Below, one piece after another: positions 38,285 to 48,314 of a DNA stretch of 64,000 nucleotides (its first letter is position 1; each line of letters opens with the position of its first letter). The DNA comes from Phyllobacterium myrsinacearum (GTDB lineage Bacteria > Pseudomonadota > Alphaproteobacteria > Rhizobiales > Rhizobiaceae), in contig NZ_JACGXN010000001.1 of NCBI RefSeq assembly GCF_014138285.1, positions 485,314-549,313 of the forward strand. The letters run 5' to 3'. A program made the translations under genes and the position numbers. The notes below the pieces were generated by a model. It had not been told where the DNA came from. It made no database searches and saw only the letters and a list, made by a program, of their open reading frames with translations.

Positions 38285-39022
38285 TCAGAGTAGACCGTCG
38301 ATAATCGCTGACATTTCGTCAACCGATAGGGCTCCTGAATATTTCGTGCCGTTGATGAAGAAGGTCGGCGTGGCATTCACGCCGAAATCCTTGGCTCCGC
38401 GGTCACGCGATGCATTCACATCATCCAGAAGTTTTTGGTTCGTCAAGCAAGCGTTGAAGGACTCCTGTGTAAAACCGGCCAATTTAGAGATTTGCATCAA
38501 AGGTTCCACTGCATTTGCCGAAGCAGCCCACTGTTCCTGCTGTTTGAACAGCACATCTACCAGCGGATAATAACGGTCTTCCGGGGCGCAACGAGCCAGC
38601 ATGAAGGCAGCGGCAGCGCGCGGATCGAACGGGAATTCGCGCAGAATGAGCTTGGCCTTACCCGTATCGATATACTTTTCCTTGATCGTCGGCAGCGTGG
38701 CAACGGTGAAGTGCGCGCAGTGCGGGCAGGTCATCGAGGCGTATTCGACGATGGTGACCGGCGCATCGGCCTTGCCCAGGACGATGTCTTTCAAAGCACC
38801 CTGCTCCATCAGCTTGGCCTGATCGACCTTGCCGGCAGCTTCCGGAATCTTGACGTTGGACGGTGTCGCGGGGGCCGGTGTCGCGGGGGCTGGTGTCGAA
38901 GCACCTGCAGCGGGCGCTGCCGCATCTTCTGCCCATGCCTGGCTGCCCGCAGTCACGGCGAGCGCCGCCGTCGATACGGCCGCAAGTGTCAGAATGTTTC
39001 GGCGTGTCAGCATGTCAGTCAT
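38285..39022 (-). CDS. DsbA-family thiol-disulfide oxidoreductase
   Basis: 245 residues. The N-terminus TRRNILTLAAVSTAALAV has a twin-arginine-like pair and a signal ending SQAWA, so it is exported, perhaps by Tat. A low-complexity Ala/Pro/Thr linker (APATPAPATP) follows, then a thioredoxin fold with active site MTCPHCAHF (CPHC) near residue 100 and the cis-Pro loop VNATPTFFING near 225. It likely introduces or isomerises disulfides in the periplasm. It sits between dciA and smc, as in related genomes. Confidence 0.9.
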   Translation of the reverse strand: MTDMLTRRNILTLAAVSTAALAVTAGSQAWAEDAAAPAAGASTPAPATPAPATPSNVKIPEAAGKVDQAKLMEQGALKDIVLGKADAPVTIVEYASMTCPHCAHFTVATLPTIKEKYIDTGKAKLILREFPFDPRAAAAFMLARCAPEDRYYPLVDVLFKQQEQWAASANAVEPLMQISKLAGFTQESFNACLTNQKLLDDVNASRDRGAKDFGVNATPTFFINGTKYSGALSVDEMSAIIDGLL

Positions 39023-39161
39023 AAGGATCACCTGTCTCCGGTGTTGATTATGCGTTGATTGACTCAATAGAGTCCTATGGCAGTCTCTTTAAGGCAGAGC
39101 TTGCAATCTGTCTTTGAATTTTTCGTGATCTGAACCGGAATAAAATCAAGCAAAACGTGTT

Positions 39162-39662
39162 TCAGCGTTTGATCTTTTCCGCGTGGATGCTTTGGCCGAG
39201 CCGCTCCAGTGCTTCGCGCAGGCTGTCATCCTCGATAGCTTCCACCACGCGGCTGATCTTTCCTCTGGTTGCCGCATCGACCGGCGGCAAGGGACGCCGC
39301 TTCGGTGCAGGCAGCGTGATGGCCTTCTGCTCGATCTTGATGCGGCCGACGGCGGCGAACCCCAGAAAAGCGTTGACCCGGCTGATAATCTCACCCGTTT
39401 CGTGCTGGATACGCATGGCGGTAAAGCCCTGACAGGCGATCACAAGCGTTGCCGGCTGGAACGGATCGTCCTCATGCGCACGGCGCGGCCACAGCAGCTT
39501 GAGAGGGCGGGATTGATCGCCGAGGGCGGGGCCGACCACCTCTTCCCAAGCCTGAACAAGCTCTATCGTGATCCCGGCACGCTTGCGCAGGACAGGATCG
39601 AGCACACCTGAAGCGGGATCGGCCAATGGCCGGAATCCTCTCTGCTTGCGATTATCGCTCAT
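39162..39662 (-). CDS. dciA: DciA-like DUF721 protein
   Basis: 166 residues. N-terminal half is the DUF721 domain: LDPVLRKRAGITIELVQAWEEVVGP near residue 20 and TLVIACQGFTAMRIQHETGEIISRVNAFLG near 75-100; the tail is charged. DUF721 proteins of this type are DciA helicase loaders, the proposed substitute for DnaC in bacteria lacking it; the link to this exact protein is by family. Cytoplasmic. In related genomes it usually faces mutY; here two polysaccharide genes lie between. Confidence 0.75.
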   Translation of the reverse strand: MSDNRKQRGFRPLADPASGVLDPVLRKRAGITIELVQAWEEVVGPALGDQSRPLKLLWPRRAHEDDPFQPATLVIACQGFTAMRIQHETGEIISRVNAFLGFAAVGRIKIEQKAITLPAPKRRPLPPVDAATRGKISRVVEAIEDDSLREALERLGQSIHAEKIKR

Positions 39663-39697
39663 GGTGCCGATTGCCTCGTGTGTCCGGAATGGAAGCG

Positions 39698-40672
39698 TCA
39701 GCGGCCATTATAGCCGCGAAACCACTCAACAAACAAAGGAATACCCTCTTCCAGTGTTGTCTTCGGGCAAAAACCCAGATCACGCGTAGCAAGTTCAATA
39801 TCGGCATAGGTCCGCTCGACATCAGCCGGTGGCATCGGTTCGAACTTTTTGACGGCTTCACGTCCCACCGCCTGTTCGATGATCTCGATAAAGCGCAGCA
39901 GGGCCACCGGGTTGTTGTTGCCAAGATTGTAGACCGGGGCCGTTTCTGCCGGATTCGACAGGATGCGGTTCACAGCACCGAGGACGCCGCTGACGATATC
40001 GTCGATGAAGGTAAAATCGCGCGCCATCTTGCCGTGATTGTATACCTTGATCGGCTCACCCTTCGAAATAGCGTCCGTGAACAGCCAGGGCGCCATGTCA
40101 GGGCGGCCATAGGGACCATAGACGGTAAAGAACCGCAGACCGGTTGAAGCGATCTTGTGCACGTGGGAGTAGGAATAGGCCAGCAATTCAGCCGAGCGCT
40201 TTGTCGCCGCATAGACGGAAACCGGATTGTTGACCGGATCGCTCTCGGAAAACGGCACCTTGGTGTTGGCACCGTAAACCGACGATGAACTTGCATAGAC
40301 GACCGGTGGTTGCTTCGGCATCACCCGGACCTGTTCAAATACGGTCACCTGACCATGAACATTGGCGTCGACATAGGCAGCCGGATTTTCAACCGAGTAA
40401 CGTACCCCTGCCTGGGCAGCCAGATGCACGATGACATCAGCGTCCATGTCGGCGCCAATCGCTGCGCGCAATTCCTCGGGTCTGGCGATATTGGCGCGGG
40501 CAAAGCGGATATTGTGCTGGCCATCAAGTGCCGACCGGCGTGTCTCCTTGAGGGCCACCTGATAGTAATCGTTAAGGTTGTCGATAGCGACGACCTCAAA
40601 GCCTTCCTTGGCAAGCCGTCTTGCTACGTGAAAGCCGATAAAGCCCGCTGCTCCGGTAACAATCGCTTTCAT
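39698..40672 (-). CDS. UDP-glucuronate 4-epimerase-like
   Basis: 324-residue extended SDR: NAD motif TGAAGFIGFHVA at the start, VHLAAQAGVRYSVE near residue 80, YASSSSVYGANTKVP near 125, catalytic YAATK near 153, and GLRFFTVYGPYGRPDMAP. These segments match LpsL/CapI-type enzymes converting UDP-glucuronate to UDP-galacturonate for LPS or capsule. It is 31 bases downstream of the O-antigen ligase-like gene and 35 bases upstream of dciA, so could be transcribed with both. Confidence 0.85.
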   Translation of the reverse strand: MKAIVTGAAGFIGFHVARRLAKEGFEVVAIDNLNDYYQVALKETRRSALDGQHNIRFARANIARPEELRAAIGADMDADVIVHLAAQAGVRYSVENPAAYVDANVHGQVTVFEQVRVMPKQPPVVYASSSSVYGANTKVPFSESDPVNNPVSVYAATKRSAELLAYSYSHVHKIASTGLRFFTVYGPYGRPDMAPWLFTDAISKGEPIKVYNHGKMARDFTFIDDIVSGVLGAVNRILSNPAETAPVYNLGNNNPVALLRFIEIIEQAVGREAVKKFEPMPPADVERTYADIELATRDLGFCPKTTLEEGIPLFVEWFRGYNGR

Positions 40673-40703
40673 TTCAATATTTTATCCCAAGCACCCGTTA
40701 TTA

Positions 40704-42014
40704 TCATGTGGCCAGAACGGCCTTGTCGTCTTCGGCACGCTCCGCGAGTTGCCGCACCGACAGATAGGGTATAGTGCCGGAAACCGAAGAAATAAGAAGC
40801 GTCACATAGATGAAAACCGCATCAGTGGCATCATGACCGAACATAATGCCAAACATGCCCGTGATGACATAACTCGTCACCAGTAGCAACGAAAGCGCTG
40901 TCATCAGATCGCGGCCCTGCCCTGGTTCTTTCAGTCTTGCCGCCACAATGGGCGCGGAGAGCAACAGGAGCAGCGCGATAATACCCACAATACCGCCGTC
41001 CACAGCCGCATTCAGGAACCCATTGTGGACGTGGGTGAACGTCATATACTTCTCAACGGGTAGTTGCAGCGCCTCGTTGACGGCCTTCATGCGATTTTGC
41101 GGCCCCTGCCCGATGACAGGTGAAGCAAAGAATGCCTTTTCTGCACCGCTCCACAGCTGAATGCGGGCACTCAGGGAACTCATATTGCCTGGCTGTTCAT
41201 CGAGTTGGACGATATCCGTCTGCAGGGCACGATAGCGGTCGAGAATCTTGGGAACAGCGGCCACGGCCACCAAAACAAGCAAAATTACCACCAGGATTTT
41301 TATAGTCCTGTTGATCGTCGGCAGTGTCTGACCGCGCAGATACCAAAACAGAATGGCGCAATGAAAGGGAATCACCAGCCAGGCGGACCGGGTTCCCGAG
41401 AGAAACGCGCAAATCAAACCGCAGGTGAAACCGGCCACGGCAATTATCCGCTCGGCCCTGCTTTCCGAATGCACATTGAGCAGTGATATGCTCCCAAAAA
41501 GCACCGCAAAAAGCCCAAACACGGCGGCATTGCCCGCGCCGCCTGCGGCGCGACTCTCAATGAACAGCACCTGAATGATGCTGTAGACAAGGGCACCGAT
41601 CATCCCGATCCCGGCACCTGTGAAAAAGAATGGGATGAGGCGCCCCTGCAGACTCACTCTGAGACGAGGGATAATTGCCCATGCCGCCAGGAACGGAATC
41701 ATCTTCAGAAGGTATTCAGCACCCTTTGCCAGATTGGGGCTCAGAATAACTGCGAGGACAGTAGCCAGGACATAAGTGGTGAAAATCCATGCAATGATGC
41801 GGTCCTGCCGCGTCATTTGATAGGGGAAGCGCCCCAATACCAGCGAAATTATAGCCCAGAGGAACGCGCAGACCAGCGTCACCGACGTTCCGCTGACCAG
41901 CAAACCGGGAAAAAGCGCGAACAAAAAAGTAAAGATGCGATTGTTGCGATCAATACCGACAAGACGCCCTTTTGTGGGTAACAGCAGGGCGTTGGTCAAC
42001 TGAGCTGGAAACAT
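40704..42014 (-). CDS. O-antigen ligase/polymerase family protein
   Basis: 436 residues, about twelve membrane segments, with the large periplasmic loop typical of Wzy/WaaL proteins near residues 260-340 (PGNMSSLSARIQLWSGAEKAFFASP, then the conserved TFTHVHNGFLNAAVDGG). The latter resembles the functional HNxxL motif of O-antigen ligases. It joins or polymerises surface polysaccharide at the inner membrane's outer face. A/T content appears higher than in neighbouring genes. Paired with a UDP-sugar epimerase; no glycosyltransferases nearby. Confidence 0.85.
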   Translation of the reverse strand: MFPAQLTNALLLPTKGRLVGIDRNNRIFTFLFALFPGLLVSGTSVTLVCAFLWAIISLVLGRFPYQMTRQDRIIAWIFTTYVLATVLAVILSPNLAKGAEYLLKMIPFLAAWAIIPRLRVSLQGRLIPFFFTGAGIGMIGALVYSIIQVLFIESRAAGGAGNAAVFGLFAVLFGSISLLNVHSESRAERIIAVAGFTCGLICAFLSGTRSAWLVIPFHCAILFWYLRGQTLPTINRTIKILVVILLVLVAVAAVPKILDRYRALQTDIVQLDEQPGNMSSLSARIQLWSGAEKAFFASPVIGQGPQNRMKAVNEALQLPVEKYMTFTHVHNGFLNAAVDGGIVGIIALLLLLSAPIVAARLKEPGQGRDLMTALSLLLVTSYVITGMFGIMFGHDATDAVFIYVTLLISSVSGTIPYLSVRQLAERAEDDKAVLAT

Positions 42015-42101
42015 CTATGAATCCGAATGTTCTTGAATTTACTTTCGCAACCGTTTCATGAGAAATGTCACTCCACTTCCCTGTAAAGCAGTTTTGAATT
42101 G

Positions 42102-43181
42102 ATGCAACCAATAACAAATGAACTGCTCACTTGGTATGATAGCCATCATCGAATTTTACCCTGGCGCATAACACCACGCGATTACAAGTCCGGAATTGTA
42201 GCTAGTCCATACCGAATCTGGCTTTCGGAAATCATGCTTCAGCAGACGACGGTTGAGGCAGTCAAACCTTATTTTCTCGGCTTTATTCATAAATGGCCAA
42301 CCATATTGGATCTCGCGGCCGCCAGCCAGGATGATGTGATGCGTGCGTGGGCCGGACTTGGATACTATTCCCGCGCCAGAAACCTGAAGAAGTGCGCCGA
42401 TATTGTGGCAGAAAATTTTGACGGGCACTTTCCGGCCGATCTTGCCCAACTCAAATCATTGCCCGGAATCGGTGATTATACCGCAGCGGCCATTGCATCC
42501 ATTGCGTTTGATATGCCGGTTGCTGTTGTCGACGGCAATGTGGAACGCGTCATTACGCGGCTTTATGCGCTGTCGACACCATTGCCTGCGGCCAAGCCTG
42601 ACATTCGGCGGTTGATGCAGGCGCTGACGCCGGACAAGCGTTCCGGTGATTTCGCCCAGGCGATGATGGATCTCGGCGCGACAATTTGCACACCCAGGCG
42701 TCCTGCCTGTGTGATCTGCCCGCTCAATGACAATTGCGAGGCCCTGAAGACGACAGATCCGGAATTCTTCCCGGTGAAGGCGCCCAAAAAGCGGAAGCCA
42801 GTCCGGATGGGCGCCGCGTTCGTTGCAATTTCGGGCAACGGTGAGGTCTATCTGCGAGGACGGGCTCAAACCGGACTGCTTGGGGGTATGACCGAGGTGC
42901 CGACAACGGAATGGACGTCCCGCGCCGATGGCGAGACAGGCATTGATGCCGCTCCCTTTGAAGCGGAGTGGACATCCAGTGGCGCCATAACCCATATTTT
43001 CACGCATTTTGAACTCCGCCTGACAATCTACAAGGCTCAGAACGTGCAAAAGCTGGCCAGCAATGACGGCTGGTGGATCAGTGTTGAAAATCTGGACAAC
43101 GAAGCATTGCCCACGGTCATGAAAAAGGCCATTGCTGCCGCAATACCGGATGCTTTCGAGAAAAGAAGGAAAGAGGCATGA
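42102..43181 (+). CDS. mutY: Adenine DNA glycosylase MutY
   Basis: 359 residues from the ATG at 42102; a TTG just before it is in frame. It removes A mispaired with 8-oxoG. HhH and catalytic Asp segment LKSLPGIGDYTAAAIASIAF and VVDGNVERV near residues 115-145; iron-sulfur ligands in CTPRRPACVICPLNDNC (C-x6-C-x2-C-x5-C) near 200; the C-terminal NUDIX-like 8-oxoG recognition domain starts about 230. No good ribosome binding site is visible. Its stop overlaps the HAD gene start (ATGA). Confidence 0.95.
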   Translation: MQPITNELLTWYDSHHRILPWRITPRDYKSGIVASPYRIWLSEIMLQQTTVEAVKPYFLGFIHKWPTILDLAAASQDDVMRAWAGLGYYSRARNLKKCADIVAENFDGHFPADLAQLKSLPGIGDYTAAAIASIAFDMPVAVVDGNVERVITRLYALSTPLPAAKPDIRRLMQALTPDKRSGDFAQAMMDLGATICTPRRPACVICPLNDNCEALKTTDPEFFPVKAPKKRKPVRMGAAFVAISGNGEVYLRGRAQTGLLGGMTEVPTTEWTSRADGETGIDAAPFEAEWTSSGAITHIFTHFELRLTIYKAQNVQKLASNDGWWISVENLDNEALPTVMKKAIAAAIPDAFEKRRKEA

Positions 43182-43789
43182 CACCCGTCAAACACATTGT
43201 ATTCGACATCGGACAGGTTCTTATCCATTACGATCCCGATGTCGCTTTTCGCAGTGTCATCCCGGATGCCGCCGAGCGTAAATGGTTCTTCGACAACGTC
43301 TGTACCCATGACTGGAACATCGAACAGGACCGGGGCCGCAAATGGGCTGATGCCGAAGCGCTCCTGATCGCCGATTTTCCTGACCGCGAGCACCATATCC
43401 GCGCCTTCAGGCAGAACTGGCATCAGATGATCACCGGTTCGATCGATGAGAGCGTCGTTATCATGCGCAAGCTGATTGCTGACGGGCACGATGTGACGAT
43501 GCTGACGAACTTCGCCTCCGACACGCTGCGCGAGGCCTGGGAGCGCTTCCCCTTCCTGACGGAAAGCCGTGGCGTTACGATCTCGGGCGATATCGGCCTG
43601 ATCAAGCCTGACAAGGCGATCTATGACCATCACGTTGCAACATTCGCGGTTGATCCCGCCGCCACCCTCTTCATTGATGACAGCGCCAAGAATGTGGCCG
43701 GCGCGCAGGCTGCTGGATGGCAGTCGGTGCAGTTCATCAATCCGGAAACGCTGCGCGCCGATCTCGCCCGGCTCGGCGTTCGCATTTAA
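43178..43789 (+). CDS. HAD-family hydrolase, YihX-like
   Basis: 203 residues. HAD motif I is FDIGQVLIHYD (as in YihX-type enzymes with DxGxV), motif II MLTNFASDT near residue 108 and motif III/IV SGDIGLIKPDKAIY and LFIDDSAKNVAGAQAAGW. Likely a phosphatase acting on sugar phosphates or a related small molecule; the substrate is unknown. Translationally coupled to mutY by a four-base overlap, perhaps as a house-cleaning partner. A strong hairpin follows. Confidence 0.87.
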   Translation: MTPVKHIVFDIGQVLIHYDPDVAFRSVIPDAAERKWFFDNVCTHDWNIEQDRGRKWADAEALLIADFPDREHHIRAFRQNWHQMITGSIDESVVIMRKLIADGHDVTMLTNFASDTLREAWERFPFLTESRGVTISGDIGLIKPDKAIYDHHVATFAVDPAATLFIDDSAKNVAGAQAAGWQSVQFINPETLRADLARLGVRI

Positions 43790-43803
43790 ACGGACGAAAA
43801 CGA

Positions 43804-43837
43804 CGAAACGCCCAAGGCTTACACCTCGGGCGTTTCG
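43804..43837 (-). terminator. Terminator hairpin between HAD gene and ccrM
   Basis: Perfect 10-bp stem (CGAAACGCCC with GGGCGTTTCG) and 14-base loop, between two convergent stops. On the minus strand it is followed by TCGTTTTCG, so it best serves ccrM; the plus-strand side has no T-run. Confidence 0.7.
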
Positions 43838-43880
43838 AGATCAGAGCGGCACTGGAGGTCTCGTCCGATCGGATCAGGGC

Positions 43881-45053
<1,173 letters not shown>

Positions 45054-45072
45054 TTATGGTTACCGAGCAGGG

Positions 45073-45087
45073 TAAACATCGCGTTAA
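45073..45087 (-). promoter_or_regulatory. CtrA-like binding box upstream of ccrM
   Basis: On the minus strand reads TTAACGCGATGTTTA: TTAA-N7-TTTA, seven of eight matches to the CtrA consensus TTAA-N7-TTAA. It lies 59-73 bases upstream of the ccrM ATG, where CtrA acts in Caulobacter and Brucella. No GANTC site was seen in the short leader. Confidence 0.6.
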
Positions 45088-45227
45088 AGCCAGCTGATAT
45101 CCGTGATCGAAAACAACGCGCTTTTCTTTGACGCCCCGTCAATAAGGGTGTAGTCGATGCCGGTAATCCCCCAAACTTGACACAAAGCTGCGCGATGCAG
45201 CCATTTTTCACGAACAGGTATGACGGA

Positions 45228-45914
45228 ATGGAACCCCAGCTGATTATTTTCGACTGCGATGGCGTACTCGTCGATTCAGAGATATTGGCCGCCGAGGTCG
45301 AATCGAAATTGTTGACGGAATCGGGTTACCCGATCGAAGCGGAGGCCATTGCCGAACGTTTTGCCGGACTGACCTGGACGGATATCCTCATTCAAGTGGA
45401 AAAAGAATCGGGCGTCCCCATTTCCGCCTCGCTGATTGAAGAATCGACGCGCCAGATGGATCAGAAGCTGCGCCATGAACTGAATGTCATTGACGGTATC
45501 GAGCAGGTTGCCGCTACGCTCAAATACCCGAAATGCATTGCTTCGAACTCGACCAGTGCTTCGCTGAAGATGATGCTGGAACAAAGCTCGCTCTATGACC
45601 TCTTCGCACCCAATATTTTCTCGGCTCGCGAAGTAGGAACCCGGAAGGCAAAGCCGGCACCGGATGTCTACATCTTCGCTGCCAAGCATTTCAATGTCGA
45701 GCCTGCCCGTTGCATTGTAATCGAAGACTCTGCGCACGGCGTACATGCGGCAGTGACCGCCGGCATGCGTGTTATCGGCTTTACCGGTGGCGCCCATACC
45801 TACCCGGGTCATGCGGACAAGCTGACTGATGCAGGCGCCGAAACCGTAATCAGCCGTCACCGCGACCTGCCTGCCGTTATCGAGGCGATGGCCGTCTGGT
45901 CCGAGGCTGTTTAG
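45228..45914 (+). CDS. HAD-family phosphatase, phosphoglucomutase-like
   Basis: 228 residues from the ATG at 45228; upstream in-frame starts at 45177 and 45195 give a non-homologous extension. Classical HAD: IIFDCDGVLVDSE at the start, ASNSTSASLKMMLEQ near residue 102, GTRKAKPAPDVY near 140, and CIVIEDSAHGVHAAVTAGM near 160. A cap domain is inserted after motif I (residues 20-85). Belongs to the beta-phosphoglucomutase/phosphoglycolate phosphatase group; substrate open. Diverges from ccrM across 213 bases. Repeat family A copy 5 and a terminator follow. Confidence 0.9.
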   Translation: MEPQLIIFDCDGVLVDSEILAAEVESKLLTESGYPIEAEAIAERFAGLTWTDILIQVEKESGVPISASLIEESTRQMDQKLRHELNVIDGIEQVAATLKYPKCIASNSTSASLKMMLEQSSLYDLFAPNIFSAREVGTRKAKPAPDVYIFAAKHFNVEPARCIVIEDSAHGVHAAVTAGMRVIGFTGGAHTYPGHADKLTDAGAETVISRHRDLPAVIEAMAVWSEAV

Positions 45915-45942
45915 AATCAGGCTGAAATAGCTGCAATGCCGT

Positions 45943-46067
45943 TGTGCGTGGTTCGACAAGCTCACCATGAGGGAGAGTGAGGATAGCAGGGAATTATATC
46001 CTGCAATGTTTCCGATTAGCCTTGCAGCTACCATGTCCCTCATGGTGAGCTTGTCGAACCACGCACC
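45943..46067. repeat. Intergenic palindromic repeat, family A copy 5
   Basis: The most compact copy: left arm 45943-45982 (TGTGCGTGGTTCGACAAGCT...), right arm 46032-46067, with the central AGCAGGGAATTATATCCTGCA hairpin between. A partial third arm, GTGAGCTTCCTGAGCTTGTC (46074-46093), follows. It lies between the HAD gene and its terminator. Confidence 0.9.
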
Positions 46068-46129
46068 GCAAAGGTGAGCTTCCTGAGCTTGTCGAAGGGC
46101 GAACCGCATGTTCCACCCGCCAGATAAAA

Positions 46130-46154
46130 GGCACCGCCGAAGCGGTGTCTTTTT
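46130..46154 (+). terminator. Intrinsic terminator after HAD gene
   Basis: 8-bp stem GGCACCGC / GCGGTGTC with one G-U pair, loop CGAA, followed by TTTTT on the plus strand. It ends the transcript of the HAD gene, 216 bases after its stop, with repeat copy 5 in between. Confidence 0.8.
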
Positions 46155-46182
46155 CACGAGTCCAGCTGTGCCAATCGTGTCT

Positions 46183-46779
46183 TTATTTCTTCTTTTTTGA
46201 CTTCGCGGTGGCCTGCGTATCGTCAGGACCTTCATCAAATCCGATGAAAACCTGAACATCCTTTGCTGTGGGCGCCGGGAAGCTGACGTTTGGATCGTTG
46301 AAAACAAACTGCGAAGCGGCGTTGGAATCGGTGGCCGAAATCGGCTGCCTGTACAGTTTGGAATAGATCACATTCGAGCCTTGCATTACCGCGACCCGGA
46401 TAGGCATGGTCAGCGTACCGGGGGTAAATTTCGGACCGGGAACAACCTTGCCGGCAATGGCGACATTCATGCCGAGATTGCCGCCAGCATTCTGACAAGA
46501 GCGCGTTTCATTGGCGATGGATGCCTGATAAATGAGGTTTTCCGGCGTTTTTGGCGCCTTGCCGTAATTGTTGAAGATGGCCGTCCCTTCGCGGATCGTT
46601 ACCGACGGGCAATACGCGGTCAGTTCGGTTGCTGTGATACGCGCCTGCGCCGCGGCCACTGCCGGATCTTTTGATGGATCCTTGTCACCGCCGCTCGTGG
46701 TGCATCCCGCGAGACCTACAGCGAAAATCATGCCGCAAAGTTGATAGAAGGGCAGAGTTTTATATGTTTCTGACTTCAT
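46183..46779 (-). CDS. Putative lipoprotein
   Basis: 198 residues from the ATG at 46779, with AAGGAAAG eight bases upstream. Signal with lipobox GLAGC near residue 26, so lipid-anchored. The mature part is a single domain with YCPSVTIREGTAIF near 60 and SCQNAGGNLGMNVAIAGKVVPGP near 95; two Cys there may pair. It ends in a lysine cluster (KSKKKK). Homologues are in rhizobial envelopes, function unknown. Divergent from thrC, 127 bases away. Confidence 0.8.
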   Translation of the reverse strand: MKSETYKTLPFYQLCGMIFAVGLAGCTTSGGDKDPSKDPAVAAAQARITATELTAYCPSVTIREGTAIFNNYGKAPKTPENLIYQASIANETRSCQNAGGNLGMNVAIAGKVVPGPKFTPGTLTMPIRVAVMQGSNVIYSKLYRQPISATDSNAASQFVFNDPNVSFPAPTAKDVQVFIGFDEGPDDTQATAKSKKKK

Positions 46780-46906
46780 GAACTGAACTTTCCTTGACGA
46801 ACGAACCTGTTCTATACCAACGGTAAGGTAAGAATACGACGGTGCTTTCCAGCTTTCTGCCACAGGAGTTGGCTGGCTCGCAAGCGCGGTACAAAAGGCG
46901 AATGAT

Positions 46907-48304
46907 ATGAAATATGCAAGTACTCGCGGAGAAGCGCCTGTTTTAGGCTTTTCCGATGCCCTTCTGGCTGGTCTGGCGCGCGATGGCGGCCTTTATCTGC
47001 CTCAGGAGTTTCCACAGCTTTCCGTTGAAGAGATTCGCGCACTGCGTGGCAAAAGCTACGAGGAAGTCGCTATCCGCGTCCTGACCCCATTCATTGCGGG
47101 CGATATTGATCAGACAGATTTCGAGCGCATGGTTTACGAAGCCTACGCAACGTTCCGTCACAAGGCCGTCTGCCCGCTGGTCCAGACCGATCACAACGAA
47201 TTCGTCCTTGAACTTTTCCATGGCCCCACACTCGCTTTCAAGGACGTGGCGATGCAGCTTCTCGCCCGGCTCATGGATTACATCCTCGCCAAGCGCGACC
47301 AGCGGGCAACCATTGTGGGTGCCACCTCCGGCGATACGGGCGGTGCAGCCATCGAAGCCTTCGCCAACCGCGATCGCACAGACATCTTCATTCTGTTTCC
47401 GCACAACCGCGTCTCGCCGGTGCAGCAACGGCAGATGACGACATCTGCCGCATCAAACGTGCATGCACTGGCGATCGAGGGCAATTTCGACGACTGCCAG
47501 TCACTGGTCAAAGGCATGTTCAACGACCTGAATTTCCGCGACTCACTTTCGTTGTCGGGTGTCAATTCGATCAATTGGGCGCGGATCATGCCTCAGATCG
47601 TCTATTACTTTACAGCTGCAGTTGCCCTTGGCAGTCCGGACCGCCCGGTATCCTTCACAGTTCCAACGGGCAATTTCGGCGATATTTTTGCCGGTTATGT
47701 GGCCAAACGCATGGGCCTTCCCATTGACCGGCTGGTGATTGCAACCAATGACAACGATATTTTGACGCGCGCTATCGAGACGGGAAAATATGAAACCCGC
47801 GGCGTTCTTCACACCACGTCTCCTTCCATGGATATTCAGGTTTCATCCAACTTCGAACGTCTGCTGTTCGAGACACATGGTCGCGATGCCGGTGCTGTCC
47901 GCCGGCTGATGGACGGCCTGAAGCAATCGGGCAGTTTCACGATTGCCGATGCGCCTTTGACCAGAATCCGTGCGGAATTCGATGCCGGGCGCTCGACAAA
48001 GGCAGACACAGCCACGGCAATCAAGAACGTGCTGGATCAATCAGGCTATCTGCTCGATCCGCATTCGGCCATTGGCCTCAAAGTCGCGCGCGAAAAGGTT
48101 CCATCCGGGACACCGAGCGTCGTTCTTGCGACCGCTCATCCGGCCAAATTTCCCGATGCTGTCGAGGCCGCAAGTGGCATCCATCCGGCGCTTCCGGTCT
48201 GGCTTGGCGACCTCATGCAGCGAAAAGAACAGTACACGGCACTTCCCAACGACCTTAAAAATGTGGAAGAGTATGTCAGCCGACATTCAAGAGCGGCAAG
48301 GTAA
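46907..48304 (+). CDS. thrC: Threonine synthase
   Basis: 465 residues, PLP-dependent, converting O-phosphohomoserine to threonine. The Schiff-base Lys is K112 in FHGPTLAFKDVAMQ; TSGDTGGAAIEAFA near 145 and SVNSINWARI(M)PQIVYYF near 220 are type-specific; length fits the long Thr synthase class with the extended N-terminus (YASTRGEAPVLGFSDALL). AAGGCGA precedes the ATG. The preceding enzyme, ThrB, is encoded about 8 kb away at 55801-56781. An M16 peptidase gene follows after ten bases. Confidence 0.96.
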   Translation: MKYASTRGEAPVLGFSDALLAGLARDGGLYLPQEFPQLSVEEIRALRGKSYEEVAIRVLTPFIAGDIDQTDFERMVYEAYATFRHKAVCPLVQTDHNEFVLELFHGPTLAFKDVAMQLLARLMDYILAKRDQRATIVGATSGDTGGAAIEAFANRDRTDIFILFPHNRVSPVQQRQMTTSAASNVHALAIEGNFDDCQSLVKGMFNDLNFRDSLSLSGVNSINWARIMPQIVYYFTAAVALGSPDRPVSFTVPTGNFGDIFAGYVAKRMGLPIDRLVIATNDNDILTRAIETGKYETRGVLHTTSPSMDIQVSSNFERLLFETHGRDAGAVRRLMDGLKQSGSFTIADAPLTRIRAEFDAGRSTKADTATAIKNVLDQSGYLLDPHSAIGLKVAREKVPSGTPSVVLATAHPAKFPDAVEAASGIHPALPVWLGDLMQRKEQYTALPNDLKNVEEYVSRHSRAAR

Positions 48305-48314
48305 GGAGCATTGA

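Noticed and set aside
45276-46307. Minus-strand frame of 343 codons over the HAD gene and repeat copy 5
   Set aside because: It crosses a repeat and a terminator and opposes a clear HAD phosphatase.
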